DNA of 64,000 bases from Allantophomopsis cytisporea (taxonomy: Eukaryota; Ascomycota; Leotiomycetes; Phacidiales; Phacidiaceae): NCBI GenBank assembly GCA_024752435.1, contig CP103037.1, positions 992,001-1,056,000 on the forward strand, read 5' to 3'. Below are positions 32,026 through 44,456 of the stretch, in pieces (positions within the stretch are counted from its first letter, which is position 1; each line of letters begins with the position of its first letter). A model generated the notes under the pieces. The model was not told the origin of the DNA. It worked only from the letters and a program-made list of their open reading frames with translations, and did not search any database. The translations under genes and the position numbers were made by a program.

Positions 32026-33744
32026 TGTGAAATGTCGTGAATTCGATGGAGTGGAGATGCACAAGATGAGAGGAAGCCTAGACAACCTTGATCAATTCAA
32101 CTCTTCAGTATCCTCTCGTTGTGCCAATGACCTCGGGTCTGGAGAGATCGAAGACCAGTAGATTACATAAGCATCCGAAGCCTCCCTTAAGCCAATGAAA
32201 GTGGTTGGATTATAACATCTCCCCACGGCACCGGTTCCGCCCGAATCATATTCCGATCTGAGTGGAGCGGAAAGTTGTCTCCTGGCAAAGCTGGCAATGC
32301 GTTCGGTAAGTCAAAGCCCGATGTCGATCTCACGTGCTTTTATTCTTGTCATATTTTATTGATTCCACGCTCCATGAAGTGTTGATTTGCAATTTTCCGA
32401 ATATCATCATTAAATCCATTAAGTCTTCAGGATTCTTCGAAAATGAAGTATATGAATTGGTGAGTCTAATCGTATTCAAAGTATTATTTCTTGATGATAT
32501 GAAGTGTTAGTAAAAGCGCATATTTTATATTTATATTAACCTGGGAGTGCAATCTAGCACTTGCCCTGAGAATTGTAAATTCATTAAGCATTTATTCTCA
32601 ATGCTGTGTCTTTAAAGCAGAACAATTTATTCAGAGACATCTACAATGAACACCGCTCCTTCTCTTAAAAGTAAAGTGTAGATGGTAACTTTATAACTTT
32701 TAGAATAATATTTGAGGCAAATATAATGTCACTAGGTAAGGTACTCAGGGAATACGCCGGGATGTTGTCTGGTACTCTCTGGTTCTGCAATAATGAGATG
32801 TTCGATGACACCCTTATTCTATACGGAACATCACACCCCTTTAGTACCAAGAAACTCAAGCACGTCAAGCCACAATTATAAGAAATTGTGTGCAAATTGA
32901 ACATCAGATGGTAGCTTAGGTTTACCAGTCTCTAGACCTACATCAGTAACCTCATACTTATACTTTTTCTTGAGCTCTCTGAGTAGCTATATTGACTCTG
33001 TAGACAGAGTAAAGCGACTCCCGATGCTGCGACAAGTACTCTGGTGCTAAGATTGATCTTCGGACTTGGTTATTGCTTAGATCAATCTTCAGGACTTCAT
33101 AAATGCAATGGCCCTGATCAGAATAGAATAAGTGACAATTTAAAAGGTGAAGATTAATGTAAATAGATGAACGTAAGTATTATGTGAGATTATTGTGCTG
33201 ATTGTTGTCATCAGCATCCACTCATGTGGGTGACACATTTCTGTGTACTCTCTACACCACCATCCTATGAATCTACAAACTTTGCGCTCATAATAACATC
33301 TATAGGCAGCCACCGCGACATTCAAAATCTCTAAAATTTGGTATAGGGCACCTCAAGATAGTAACCCTAATCTACATAAAGTTTCAAGGGGGTTGGAAAT
33401 TATCTTCATATAGGAATCCAATACTGTAATACTGAATCTTTTGGGTGTACACAGAATAGTGTCATCCACATGCTACTCGTGCTACTCTAATTATTTTCTG
33501 GCCGTGTGGCCTAAATGCGGTGGAGGACGACCGTGACCGCCTTGCGCATTAGAACTAGTGTCAAGACCACTGGGAGAAGGAGTGGAGTAGAGGCCAATGG
33601 AAGGAATTCAGGATTTCAGTAGCGGGAGCGAGAGTCAGAGTTCGAGCGAGGTTCAGCAGCGTACAGCGTTCAGTGTTCGTTCCCCATGCCATCCCGCATC
33701 TGACATCTCACACTTCCATGTCGTGTTCCATGCTTCCTTCATAT

Positions 33745-33803
33745 ACCTTACCTTACCTTACCTTACCTTACCCTACCTCACCCTACCTCACCCTACCCTA
33801 CTC
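33745..33803. repeat. (CCTTA)n / CCCTACCTCA tandem repeats
   Basis: About five perfect CCTTA units pass into two CCCTACCTCA units and then CCCTA. Reads as a decayed pentamer array. Confidence 0.9.
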
Positions 33804-33985
33804 CACGCTCCCCAAGGTCAAATGCCATGTCCCACGTCAGTGCTATCTATACCCCGTTGCCTGTTGCGAAAACCTCATGGGCATTAACGGGCATCGAACA
33901 AGGAAGAACATGCCTTCTTCTCCCTTCTGAGCTTGGAACAGTAGTGTAGTGGCTTTCGTTGCACTTTATGTTCCTGGTTCGTTCA

Positions 33986-34018
33986 CCAGTCCAAGTCCAA
34001 GTCCAAGTCCAAGTCCAA
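33986..34018. repeat. (CCAAGT)n hexamer array
   Basis: Five consecutive CCAAGT units with one altered edge unit. Confidence 0.88.
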
Positions 34019-34353
34019 AGCCAAGATAGCTGCAGGTACTGTTGGACTTTGCTGCATCAAGCAAGCCTCGAGGGGAAAGGCCCGTCTTGATCAGCGATTC
34101 CGCTACGATGACGACAGTGAAGACAATATTTGGATATGTAGTTCTCTGCAGAGAGTATTCACTTGAGTTGCCGATGTCATGAGCAGCGACTATGGTCTCA
34201 TGGTCAGAGATAGAAAAGTGTTTGCAGCGGTGGAGCTCAACATTCTGTGCTGTAGACCGCCTAAGTACTATGCACTCGATTATTCTCTTCTTCGAGTGCT
34301 GTGTTTGCTCGAACAGCTTTTGTTTTGTTTGGAAAGAGTTGACGCAGACAAGG

Positions 34354-34381
34354 GAGCGAAAGCGAGAGCGAGAGCGAGAGC
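34354..34381. repeat. (GAGCGA)n hexamer array
   Basis: Four to five GAGCGA/GCGAGA units with one GAAAGC variant at the left edge. Confidence 0.85.
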
Positions 34382-35266
34382 AAGATGGTAAATCTGACGA
34401 CAAACAAGAACACAATAAGAAGTGGGATCTGTTTGCAGACCAAGCATGGTGCTCTCAGTCTTGTATGGAATATCTGGACCATCTCCTTTAGTACTCTACA
34501 GGCTACCGCAGTGATTGGGGGGTCTCTTCTTCTCCGTCTTTTCACGACTCAGTTTTTCTTGAGTCGAGATCCATAGCTCTCACATCAAACGTGCATAGGT
34601 GGCTCTCATATGTCGCAGAACTTGGATAATAAATAACACCTCACCTTGATATCTCTCTCCTTTACTCTGCTCCGCCTCTTGAGGTCCTTTTCCATTATCT
34701 GTTTAAATTTCATTCAAGCCTCTCCGGCTCTCCATTGCTAAATATGATCAGGACTGTGAATATCCTCCGTGCACCTATTTCCAATAAAGCACCAACAATT
34801 TCTTTTCCCCCAGCTCGATCCTGGAGTAGTGAGGAGGGATTGTGGTGTTTGGCGTTGTGGGTGACGGCATTCTGCCATGGGTAGTGCGCCCTCTCCAGCT
34901 TTTAGGTGCTGCTCGTGCTCGTGCTGGGGCTAAGCTCCCCGCTACCCACTGTTGTTGGCTCCTGCTACTCACCAGAACGGCCTGACCTCATGTATGTTTG
35001 ATGTTATGATGGTTGTTTTGTACACCGTTTTGATCCTAGAAATAGCCACAGCTCCATACTATTCTGCTCGTACATGACTCCCGGGCCTTGACCTTCGTGT
35101 TACTCTTAACATTCTCTCTCACCGGTCTTCCTTCTTTTATTAAGTTGCCTCTCTCACTCTGTCCTCTTCTTTCTCTTTCCTATTGAAATTCCATTCTTTC
35201 TCATTCTAATTCTCTCTCTCCCCTCCTCAACCCTCTCCGGTCTTGCACATCACCTAAGCTGACAAG

Positions 35267-38200
35267 ATGGGTCCCCGCACAATGACCTCGAATGAGGTGT
35301 ATTTGCTTCCTCTCAATGATGATGGCTCTCCCGATATTCCCGGTGGCTATATCTATCTCACTCCAAAATCTAGTGCGCCAGTGACCGTCAGGTTTGCAAT
35401 TGAGGGTACATCTTCTATATGCAGACATGGAAGTCTCTGGGTCAATATCCCAGAGAAAGGCGCGGAATTTAGAAGGGACAGCTACAGAGAATTTAAGTAT
35501 GATACTCGCGCTCCAAATACAAGTATTACAAGCACATGAAAACTCACAATAATAGGCTTGAACCAGACTTCAATCGTACGCTCGAGATCTCCATACCTAT
35601 ACATGGGTCAGGAGCCTACGCCTTCTACACCACCTACCAGCCTCTTCCGGATCTTGCAGAGACCAGTAACAAACCAATCGAGGCCACGAAAACTCCGGTT
35701 TATTATATCGATGTTGCTCCACGCCTTACACTCGATGGGCGACCACTTCCACTTCCCGCACTCTCCGTGTTTTCGGTCATTTCGAAATTCATCGGCAAAT
35801 ATCCTTCAGATTGGGAAAATCATCTGCGAGGAATTGGGGAGAGAGGCTACAACATGATTCATTTTGCACCTCTGCAAAAGAGAGGCTCCTCGAACTCTCC
35901 CTACAGTATCTACGATCAACTTTCATTTGACTTGGAGTGCTTCCCAAATGGCGAGAAGGACATCGTCAGGCTCACTGAAAGTATGGAAAAGAGACATGGT
36001 TTGCTTGGCTTGACGGATGTTGTATTCAATCACACTGCAAACAACAGTCCATGGTTAGAAGAGCATCCAGAAGCCGGTTACAATGTTTCCACTGCACCCT
36101 GGCTGGAGTCTGCATTAAAACTCGATACCGCTTTGGTTGAGTTTGGGGAAAACCTGGAGAAACTGGGACTTCCAACAGAGCTTAAGGACGTAGAGGACTT
36201 GCTAAAGATTATGGATGCTGTCAAGACCCAGATCATTGGCGAATTGAAACTCTGGCGTTATTACGTCATTGATGTTGAGCGCGATGCAGATGCGGTTGTC
36301 AAGGCATGGGCAGAGAACGATATCAAATTCCCGGAAGGAGGATTTGGTGGATCGGGACTGGGTGGCCTGGAGAGTATTAAGAATGCATCTGCAAAGGATC
36401 AAGCTGCGTTCCTTGCCGAGAAGGCAATGCTAGGCATGGATAGGATGGGAGAACCATACCGCCGAAGCGTGAATCCCGCAATGGGTGCAGCCTTAATTAC
36501 TGCTATATATGGTCGATCAGAGGGCCAGAGTTCAGAGGCAGCAGATGAGGCTGCGGTGCGCAGCCATTTCGTCCGAATTCTTGACGAGGTCAACCTTCCA
36601 TTTTACCAAGAATATGATACTGACGTCGCCGAGATCATGGAGCAAGTTTTCAACAGAGTCAAATACCTCAGACTTGACGACCATGGACCAAAGCTCGGAG
36701 CATTTACTGCGAAAAACCCCTTTATTGAGCCGTACTTTACCAGATTGCCCATCAACGAGACAACCAAGAAACACAAACCTGAAGACTTGGCTCTCGTGAA
36801 CAATGGGTGGATTTGGGCCGCCAATGCTTTGGTTGATAATGCAGGACCACAATCTCGGGCTTACCTGCGACGAGAGGTTATAGTCTGGGGTGATTGTGTG
36901 AAGCTACGCTACGGAAGAGGCCCAGAGGACAGTCCTTTCTTATGGGAGTTTATGGCGAAATACACACGCCTTCTAGCCAAGTATTTTACTGGATTCCGTA
37001 TTGACAACTGCCACTCCACCCCGATTCACGTCGCCGAGTTCCTCCTTGATGAGGCAAGAAGAGTCAGACCTAACTTGTACATATGCGCCGAACTGTTCAC
37101 TGGATCAGAGGAGATGGATTACGTGTTCGTCAAACGTCTCGGCATCAGCTCGCTCATTCGAGAGGCCATGCAAGCTTGGAGTACTCAAGAGCTCAGTCGT
37201 CTGGTGCATCGACATGGAGGTCGTCCAATTGGAAGTTTTGAGCTTGACGAGGTTTATGGCGCAGATACAAGGCCAAACACACCGAACTCACCAAAATCGA
37301 CTCCAGCATCACCAGTTGGGAAGACCAATGGCCTTAGCAAACCAGAACGCGATATTGTTCGCAGGATCAAGGAGACCCCTGTGCACGCTCTTTTCATGGA
37401 TTGCACTCACGATAACGAGATGCCAGCCCAAAAACGAGATGCAAGGGATACTTTGCCAAATGCTGCTCTTGTCAGCATGTGTGCCAGCGCTACTGGCAGT
37501 GTCATGGGTTATGATGAGATTTATCCAAAGCTCGTTGAGATCGTACACGAGACTCGCCTTTACACTTCGGAGTCGTCGAATAATCACGTCGAGATTGGTG
37601 CAGGACATGGAGGCATAGGTGGTGTGAAAAAGTTACTCAACCAAATACATACTTTGATGGGTAAGGACGGATATGAAGAGACGCACATTCACCACGAGGA
37701 CCAGTATATTACTGTGCACCGTGTACATCCAAGATCTCGCAAAGGCTACTTCCTTGTTGCACACACTGCCTATCCTGGCTACGGCAACGGTAATGGCGGA
37801 TTCCAACCTGTGCATCTCACTGGTACGAAGGCAAGACATCTAGGTAGCTGGATGCTTGAAGTTGATACCAGTGAAGAGGTGAAGAAGTCAATCCTGGAGG
37901 ATGCCAAGTATCTCAAGGGGTTGCCAAGTAAGGTTGTTGATCTCCCTGGGATCCGATTGGAAAGCAAAGGTGATGATACAATAATCACAGTTCGCGAGAA
38001 GTTCCCTCCTGGAAGCATTGCATTGTTCGAGACATGGATTCCGGCAGCTGAGCACTCCTCTGGTCTTGATACTTACGTAACCTCCGGAGCGGCTGCGGCT
38101 TTCGAAGGCTGCGATCTTGTGGACTTGAACGAAGTACTTTATCGATGTGATGCCGAGGAAAGAGATTCCAGCGAGGGCAAGCATGGAGTCTATGACGTTC

Positions 38201-40073
38201 CTGGTCACGGAAAGCTTGTGTATGCTGGTCTGCAAGGATGGTGGAGTGTACTGAAGCCTGTTATTGAGCAAAACAATCTTGCCCATCCATTGTGTCAACA
38301 CCTGAGAGATGGACAGTGGGCTTTGGATTACATCTATGGTAGACTGCAAAGACTATCAGAGATATATGAACGTCTCCAAAAGCCAGCTGCATGGCTGAAA
38401 GAGCGCTTCGATGCTATTCGCAAGATTCCAAGTTTCTTACTCCCACGTTACTTTGGCCTTGTGATCAGAACAGCCTATCTTGCGGCATGGAACCAGGGCC
38501 TCGAACTGATGAACGAGAATGTACGAAAGGGTCAGTGGTTCTTGCAGAGCTTAGCCATGGTTAGTGTACAACAAACTGGCTATGTCAAGTCTGCTTCTTT
38601 ATACCCTAAGAAGGCCGTTCCATCTCTTGCTGCAGGTCTTCCTCATTTTGCCGTGGAATGGGCTCGATGCTGGGGAAGAGACGTTTTCATATCTCTACGG
38701 GGTCTCTTCCTCGGCACTGGTAGATATGCAGAAGCTCGTGAGCATATTCTGGCTTTCGCTAGTGTCCTCAAGCACGGCATGATCCCTAATCTCCTCAGCA
38801 GTGGTAATGCTCCCCGCTACAATTCTCGGGATTCAGTCTGGTTCTTTTTGCAAACCATCCAGGATTATACCAAGATTGTGCCTGATGGAATTGCCATCTT
38901 GAAAGAGAATGTGCCCCGTCGTTTCTTGCCATATGATGATACATACTTCGACTCTGATGACCCAAGAGCCTACTCAAAGTCTTCAACTCTTGAGGATATC
39001 ATTCAAGAAGCTCTTCAACGTCATGCATCTGGTATGTCCTTCCGTGAAGCCAACGCAGGACCAAATCTCGACATGCAAATGACTTCTGAGGGATTCAATA
39101 TTGATATTAAGGTTGATTGGTCTACTGGTATTATTTTTGGTGGTAACCAAAACAACTGTGGTACATGGATGGACAAGATGGGTGAGAGTGAGAAAGCGGG
39201 CAACAAAGGAGTTCCAGGAACGCCTCGTGATGGAGCTGCAATCGAGATTACAGGATTATCATACAGCACACTCAAGTGGGTTTCTCAACTACACACTCAG
39301 AACAAGTACAAATACGCCGGCGTATCGACCAATGACCCAAGCATCAAGGTCATTACCTTTGCTGATTGGGCAGAGAAAATCCAACAGAATTTCGAGAGAT
39401 GCTACTACGTCCCTCTGGACTTCAAAGACGACGCCAAGTATGACGTTAATAGCAAAATTGTCAATCGCAGAGGTATTTACAAGGATCTCTACAAATCCGG
39501 CAAGGAATTCGAAGACTATCAACTTCGCGCCAACTTCCCAATTGCGATGACTGTTGCCCCTGAACTCTTTGACGACGCCCATGCTCTGGGCGCCCTGGAG
39601 CTAGCAGACAAAGTCATCCGCGGTCCAACAGGTATGGCGACTCTCGACCCAAGTGATCTCAACTACAGGCCCAACTACCACAATTCCGAGGACTCCACGG
39701 ACTTCGCCACCAGCAAGGGAAGGAATTACCACCAAGGACCAGAGTGGTTGTGGCCGACAGGTTTCTTCCTCAGAGCGCTGTTGAAGTTCGATCTGAAGAG
39801 GAGGACGACTGCTGAAGGCAGGACCGAGGCTTTCCAGCAGATCACAAGGAGGCTCGAGGGCTGCAAGAAGGCTATTGTGGAGAGTGAGTGGGCTGGTCTT
39901 ACGGAATTGACGAACAAGGATGGGGCTTTCTGTGCTGATTCGGTAAGTTGTTCTGCTTCTTTTGATAGTGTTCTTGCTAACATTCGTTGTAGTCCCCAAC
40001 GCAAGCTTGGTCGGCGGGTTGTCTTATTGATTTGTACCATGATGCTGCTCAGTACGATTTCAGCCTTCAGTAG
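35267..40073 (+). CDS. GDB1: Glycogen debranching enzyme (4-alpha-glucanotransferase / amylo-1,6-glucosidase)
   Basis: Exons 35267..35496, 35556..39942, 39993..40073 (1565 aa; family about 1530); introns 59 and 50 bp. Bifunctional cytosolic enzyme that moves maltosyl units and then hydrolyses the alpha-1,6 stub of glycogen. N-terminal beta domain, then a GH13-like transferase barrel with DVVFNHTANNSPW, nucleophile in FRIDNCHST (about Asp560), acid in CAELFTGSEE (about Glu589) and the third acidic pair in MDCTHDNEMP (His695-Asp696). The C-terminal GH133 glucosidase domain has WGRDVFISLRGLFLG, SGNAPRYNSRDSVWFF and CGTWMDKMGES. The last intron lies 26 codons before the stop, giving the C-terminus HDAAQYDFSLQ. 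Start ATG at 35267 follows a CT-rich leader. Confidence 0.97.
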
Positions 40074-40968
40074 ATGTAATTTGGGGTGTGGCATTGGGAG
40101 CGTACATCATTGGGTGCTGGTATACGGAAGCACGGAGGTGTTAGGGGTATAGAATAGATAGCTAGACGACAATGAAGGATAGCTAAACAAGAATGAGGAA
40201 GTTTGAAATTATTTACATTGTTTGCAACATGGATCATGCAACTGCCCTACTCAAGCAAGCTTTGCCCTTGCATATATATAGTACTGGTAGAATGGATAGG
40301 AAACGAGTATCGTGTAGAGGCGTTGACAATCCACTTGTCAATTTAAGACTAAACTTTTTATAGGCAAAGAATTGTTGGTAGGGATATGTGTAAAAATGTC
40401 TGTCTATACTTGGTAAGTCTCATTTTGGCTAAACTTGATGGAACATCATGCGTCGTTAGTCAAATCACGAGGCTAGGTGTAAAGCACAGGAATTATCGCC
40501 TCGAATTTACCTATGTATCGGCCTTGGCAGAGAGTGATGCTTAGTACTGGGCAGCTATGATAAGTGAATAGTTGCTGTCGTATTCCACAATCCGTAGTGT
40601 TTAGTAAGACATTTGAGATGGAGAGAGTGGGCTCCGCTAACTTTGGATATCAAATCCACTGTGCTGCCTAGAATATAGTGCACAGACAGTTTTCTTCTCA
40701 CTCACAAATTCACATAGTCCTACTCCGTACATCGATATATTATTTTTCTTTTCGTATTACAGGTCAAAGAGAAAGGAGAAACAATTAAAAGCTATGATTA
40801 CAGAGCGCCGCAGCAACTAATGCCGTAGCCATTCCCATCTGATCCCTCGGATATGTAGAGTATCAAGCCGTCAATATTCCTCAAATCATAGACTAATCAC
40901 CAACCCAAACGCCCCAACCCAAATTTCGTAATCATTCGCCTCATTACCCTCCGCAGACCCAAGTTATC
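40074..40968. other. Convergent intergenic
   Basis: 0.9 kb between the debranching-enzyme and RCR 3' ends. A/T-rich; no repeats or ORFs of note. Confidence 0.55.
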
Positions 40969-41641
40969 TTATCTGACGACCCCATCTCCTTTCTTAGGCG
41001 GTGGTCCCTCAGGCGCAGCGTAGACCTCCTCGCCACCCCGCGGAACATAGGCGTGCTGAGGCTGCTGGAGCTCCACGCCGCTTTCCTGGCCGTAGTAGCC
41101 CGCATTGCTGTTGCCGGTGGCGTGATACTGCGCAGGTGCATTGTAGGGCGGCGCAGGCTGCGCGTAGTTGTTGCCGTAGTAGGCGTCATTGGTGTAGCTT
41201 GGGCCATTGTGCCCGTCGGGCGTCTTGCCTGCTAGCCAGCCGGTGCCGCGGTATGGGTTCATGCCGCGACGGCGACGACGGCGGGAGTTGAAGCATCTGG
41301 AGGGGATGTTAGTATGGGTTCATCGATGGTGAAGTGTTCGTGCGGAGGTGGGTGGGGATGTGCGTGATGTGGATATGTGAAATTGTGGGGAGTTGGAGAT
41401 GGAAATGTGGGAGGCGTACGCAAGGAGGAAGAAGAGAATGAGGGCGCCGATGATGATGCCTGCGAGCACAACCCATCTACCCCAGGAATTCCAGCGCGAA
41501 TAGCAGTTTCCAAAGGCATCGCAGCTGCACTTGAGTCAGCTTTCATGTGTGTGATATTTTGGGATGAAGATCCTACTTGTTATAGTAGCCATAAGACTGG
41601 CGCTTTGTGAAGGACATTGCGTTCTGTAGTGTAGGCGCCAT
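40969..41641 (-). CDS. RCR-family (Congo red resistance) membrane protein
   Basis: Three exons on the minus strand: 41641..41577, 41524..41420, 41296..40969 (165 aa); introns 52 and 123 bp. The N-terminus reads MAPTLQNAMSFTKRQ, then a Cys-containing lumenal segment CDAFGNCYSRWNSWGRW, one TM helix (VVLAGIIIGALILFFLLA), a strongly basic stop-transfer RRRRRRG, then the signature NPYRGTGWLAGKTPDGH and a Pro/Tyr/Gln-rich cytosolic tail containing APPYNAP (possible PY-type sites for Rsp5 binding). Yeast Rcr1/Rcr2 sit in ER and endosome/vacuole membranes and affect chitin deposition and transporter sorting. Its transcript would carry a CAA-repeat leader 16 nt before the ATG (see findings). Confidence 0.9.
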
Positions 41642-41657
41642 ATTGACTATATGAGGA

Positions 41658-41692
41658 GTTGTTATTGTTGTTGTTGTTGTTGTTGTTGTTGT
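41658..41692 (-). repeat. CAA-repeat 5' leader of RCR gene
   Basis: On the plus strand this is a (GTT)n run with one ATT interruption; in the RCR transcript sense it is about 11 CAA/AAC units ending 16 nt upstream of the ATG at 41641. Confidence 0.9.
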
Positions 41693-42745
41693 GGATGTTG
41701 AGTCGTGATGAGGTCGCGAATTGATATTCAGGTATTCGGGAGGATGTTAATGACGTGGGTGATATCACACGTTGTGGCGTTGTCAACGGGTTTTGAGGTC
41801 GCGAAACACGAAGCACGAATCAAATCAGTACAGCTTAACGGGTGATCTATCACCGAACAAAGTGGAAGCAAAAGCAAAGCGGATTTGACAGCAAGGACCT
41901 TTCTTATTTATAAAGGCTGGAGAAGGCAATGAGGGATTTGAGAACAACAAACAGGGTTTACGGTATCCGGACTATGTATTTGGAAGAAGTAGAGATAGGC
42001 GGCGTGGTTGTGGCTGAGTAAAGTCAAGGTGAGTGAGTGAGTGACTATTCCACATGTGACTCCGTAATACTCTAGAGGTACTGGTCATTACGAGATGGAG
42101 CGTGAGAGGGATTGCGCGGTCACGCACTAATCACGGGATGGATGGTGCGCCACGGTGCTATGGTGCTTGATGGCTACCGTTTTGCTGTACGTACTACGAA
42201 GTACATACCTAATGTACCGAGGAAAGCCAAGATTTCCCAAGGCAGCATTACTTGCGCAGCCATTCTTGGTGTTGGCGCAGTATATATCTAGAGTCTCGCT
42301 CCCCAAGGATGAGGCCAGCTGCATCTGCTTACTCTCTCACGTGAGCTGACACATGACTTTTCGAGTGGCAGTGTCATTGTTTGTCGTATCTTTGACAGTT
42401 CCCCAAAGGACCACAACGGTATAGAGGATCTAGATTCATTTCCCATCTGTCTACATAGGTATTCAGTTGTTATCGTTAAAATATACGTACACTATCTAAA
42501 ACAGTGCCTGATGTTGGTCAGGTGCGATAACAGAACGTAAGACCCTACCTAAGTAGCGAAATCAATCAACGTGATTTGGTAAGCCTTTGACGTTTCTACC
42601 ACCATATTAGACTCTTAAGATTATATCTACGCATACAACTATCCAAAAGCTAATATATAAGTATAATTCGGCGGGTTGGTTTTGCGTTGAGTTGATGTTT
42701 TACTACTGTGCGGCGGCTGTGATTTTGTTAGCGCCAAGTAGATAC

Positions 42746-42762
42746 AGGTAGGTAGGTAGGTA
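42746..42762. repeat. (AGGT)n tetramer array
   Basis: Four perfect AGGT units. Confidence 0.8.
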
Positions 42763-42984
42763 TGCAATAAGGGAGGTCAATTACCTTTCCCCCACTCTGA
42801 TGCTTTCTTCGCTTGTTCCATGATGGGGCTGAAATTCATTGGACCGTGCAGATTTGCAATACTACCTACTCTATGAAGTTCGTTGAAGCGGTGCACGATA
42901 AATTTCATTTACAACACTTACAGCACAATAGTAAGCAAGGCTGAGTAGAAGGAAGTGATGAGATGAGATATGACGAGATGTAGA

Positions 42985-43024
42985 GGGATAAGTGGATAGG
43001 TGGATTGGTGGATAGGTGGATAAA
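42985..43024. repeat. GGATAGGT-type minisatellite
   Basis: Imperfect units of GTGGATAGGTGGAT alternating with GTGGATTG; directly followed by a G/T-rich stretch with TGTATGT repeats (43065-43140). Confidence 0.75.
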
Positions 43025-43592
43025 AGAATGGACAAGTGAGTGAGTAAACGGACATGGTAAGACGTGTGCGTGTCTGTCCATCTGTCTCGGTGTATGTTTG
43101 TTTGTATGTAAGTGTATGTAAAGTGTATGTGCGTGCATGTGTCCTATTGTCTACCTATGGCATCTTTTATCTTTGTCTTGCCATGTCTAGACCGTGCTTC
43201 TGTGTACAGTGTCGGTCATGTTGGCATTTTTGTCAGGATGATGATGCGCCTGAACGCAACTTGAGGTTGGGTTGCAATGCATTGATATATAGTGTACAAG
43301 GGAAACACAACGTCCCATGATTGGGCATGGTCAGTTGAAGACACTGCAGAAAATATTGGAAAAGAAAACCGAAGTTATATAATCAGAAACATTCTAGAAA
43401 ACCCCCAATCTATAATTATTCTCATATGCATTTCACCATGATCCATTCTTATTGGGCTCATCGTGGGCTCTCACACCAGAAGTGACAGGTAGAAAGGGAC
43501 GAGACATCAAAACCCAAGAGTCAAGGGGCCCAGAGAGCAAGGCCGAAAGGAGAAGAAGAGAAGGATGTGAACTTTACGCTTACCTTACTCAC

Positions 43593-43616
43593 CTTGACTT
43601 GACTTGACTTGACTTT
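43593..43616. repeat. (CTTGA)n pentamer array
   Basis: Four perfect CTTGA units plus a partial one, flanked by TTACC/CTTACC motifs related to the arrays at 17.6 and 33.7 kb. Confidence 0.88.
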
Positions 43617-44400
43617 ACCTACCTTGGGTGTTTAATTGCATTATTCAGATAGGTAGCAAAAGAAAAATAGATAGGAGTAAAGATTGTAATGTATATTTGT
43701 GGGTGCGCATGCCTCATCACCTTTGTCCGGGTCTGGCTGGGGTGAGGCGTCTCGCGTCAGGAAGGCATGTTCATATTTGCTGTACCTATTACAGCACCGG
43801 CATATGAACATATCATATCGTGTTTGATGCTCACCAGGCTCATTTATCGCCTTATATCTTTCCTCTGATTATCACATTTCCCTGAAGATAAGATAATTGA
43901 TTTATTCCCATTTGAGCATTTTAATTATTGCTTATTACCATTTATTACAACATATTACCACATCCGAACATGGCCAAATAAATTCCCGGCGGGTGCAGCC
44001 GTCCTATGAATATTAAGATTTATGCGTTAGCTTTATGCCCGCATCTTATTCGCTGCACCATTTAATGAAAATGCCTGAAAATAGTGTAAATGGTAGTCCA
44101 GTCGTGCACCTTGAAAATCATACCTACTGCTGATCTGCTTGAATCAGACATACATACATACTTCCATCATCCCACCAGCATTGGAATTCCTGGCACTTGT
44201 CTGTAACAGGCACTCAAGCACTCCTTACCTGCTGAGATATCTTGCACGACCTTGAGAGAAGCATCCCTTCATTCTTCTCACCTTCGTCATTCATTATCCT
44301 TTATTAATTCACGACTTCGTCCTTTCTCAATTTTTTTCAGACAGTATAGAATTTTGAGAAAAAAGCGCGCGTAGCGGAATCGCAAATACACAACAAAATA

Positions 44401-44430
44401 AACAACAACCACAACAACAACAACAACAAC
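44401..44430 (+). repeat. CAA-repeat 5' leader of LYAR-type gene
   Basis: Nearly perfect AAC/CAA repeat of about 10 units (one CCA interruption) ending 26 nt before the ATG at 44457, preceded by more A/C-rich sequence. Confidence 0.9.
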
Positions 44431-44456
44431 ATACTTCAGTCCCCACTACCGCCGCT

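Larger units (their letters stand above)
32026..35266. other. Large gene-free region between SDH2 and debranching enzyme
   Basis: 3.2 kb, the largest gap in the window, between divergent starts. Simple repeats cluster at 33.7-34.4 kb (CCTTA, CCAAGT and GCGAGA arrays). The stretch 32.3-33.4 kb is AT-rich without a recognisable ORF. The final 200 bp before the debranching-enzyme ATG are strongly CT-rich, a typical fungal transcription-start region. I saw no tRNA or conserved protein fragment. Confidence 0.5.
41642..44456. other. Large divergent intergenic region RCR / LYAR-type gene
   Basis: 2.8 kb between divergent starts. Simple sequence is frequent: AGGT at 42746-42762, GGATAGGT-like at 42985-43024, GT-rich to 43140, CTTGA at 43593-43616, and CAA repeats at both ends. 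Open frames are short and repeat-driven. No gene recognised. Confidence 0.5.

Noticed and set aside
33745..33803. Possible telomeric or subtelomeric repeat
   Set aside because: The unit is CCTTA/CCCTACCTCA, not the TTAGGG repeat of filamentous fungi, and housekeeping genes lie on both sides.
33966..34415. 149-codon minus-strand open frame
   Set aside because: Built on two hexamer arrays (giving RSRSRSR- and GLGLGLG-like runs), with no other support.
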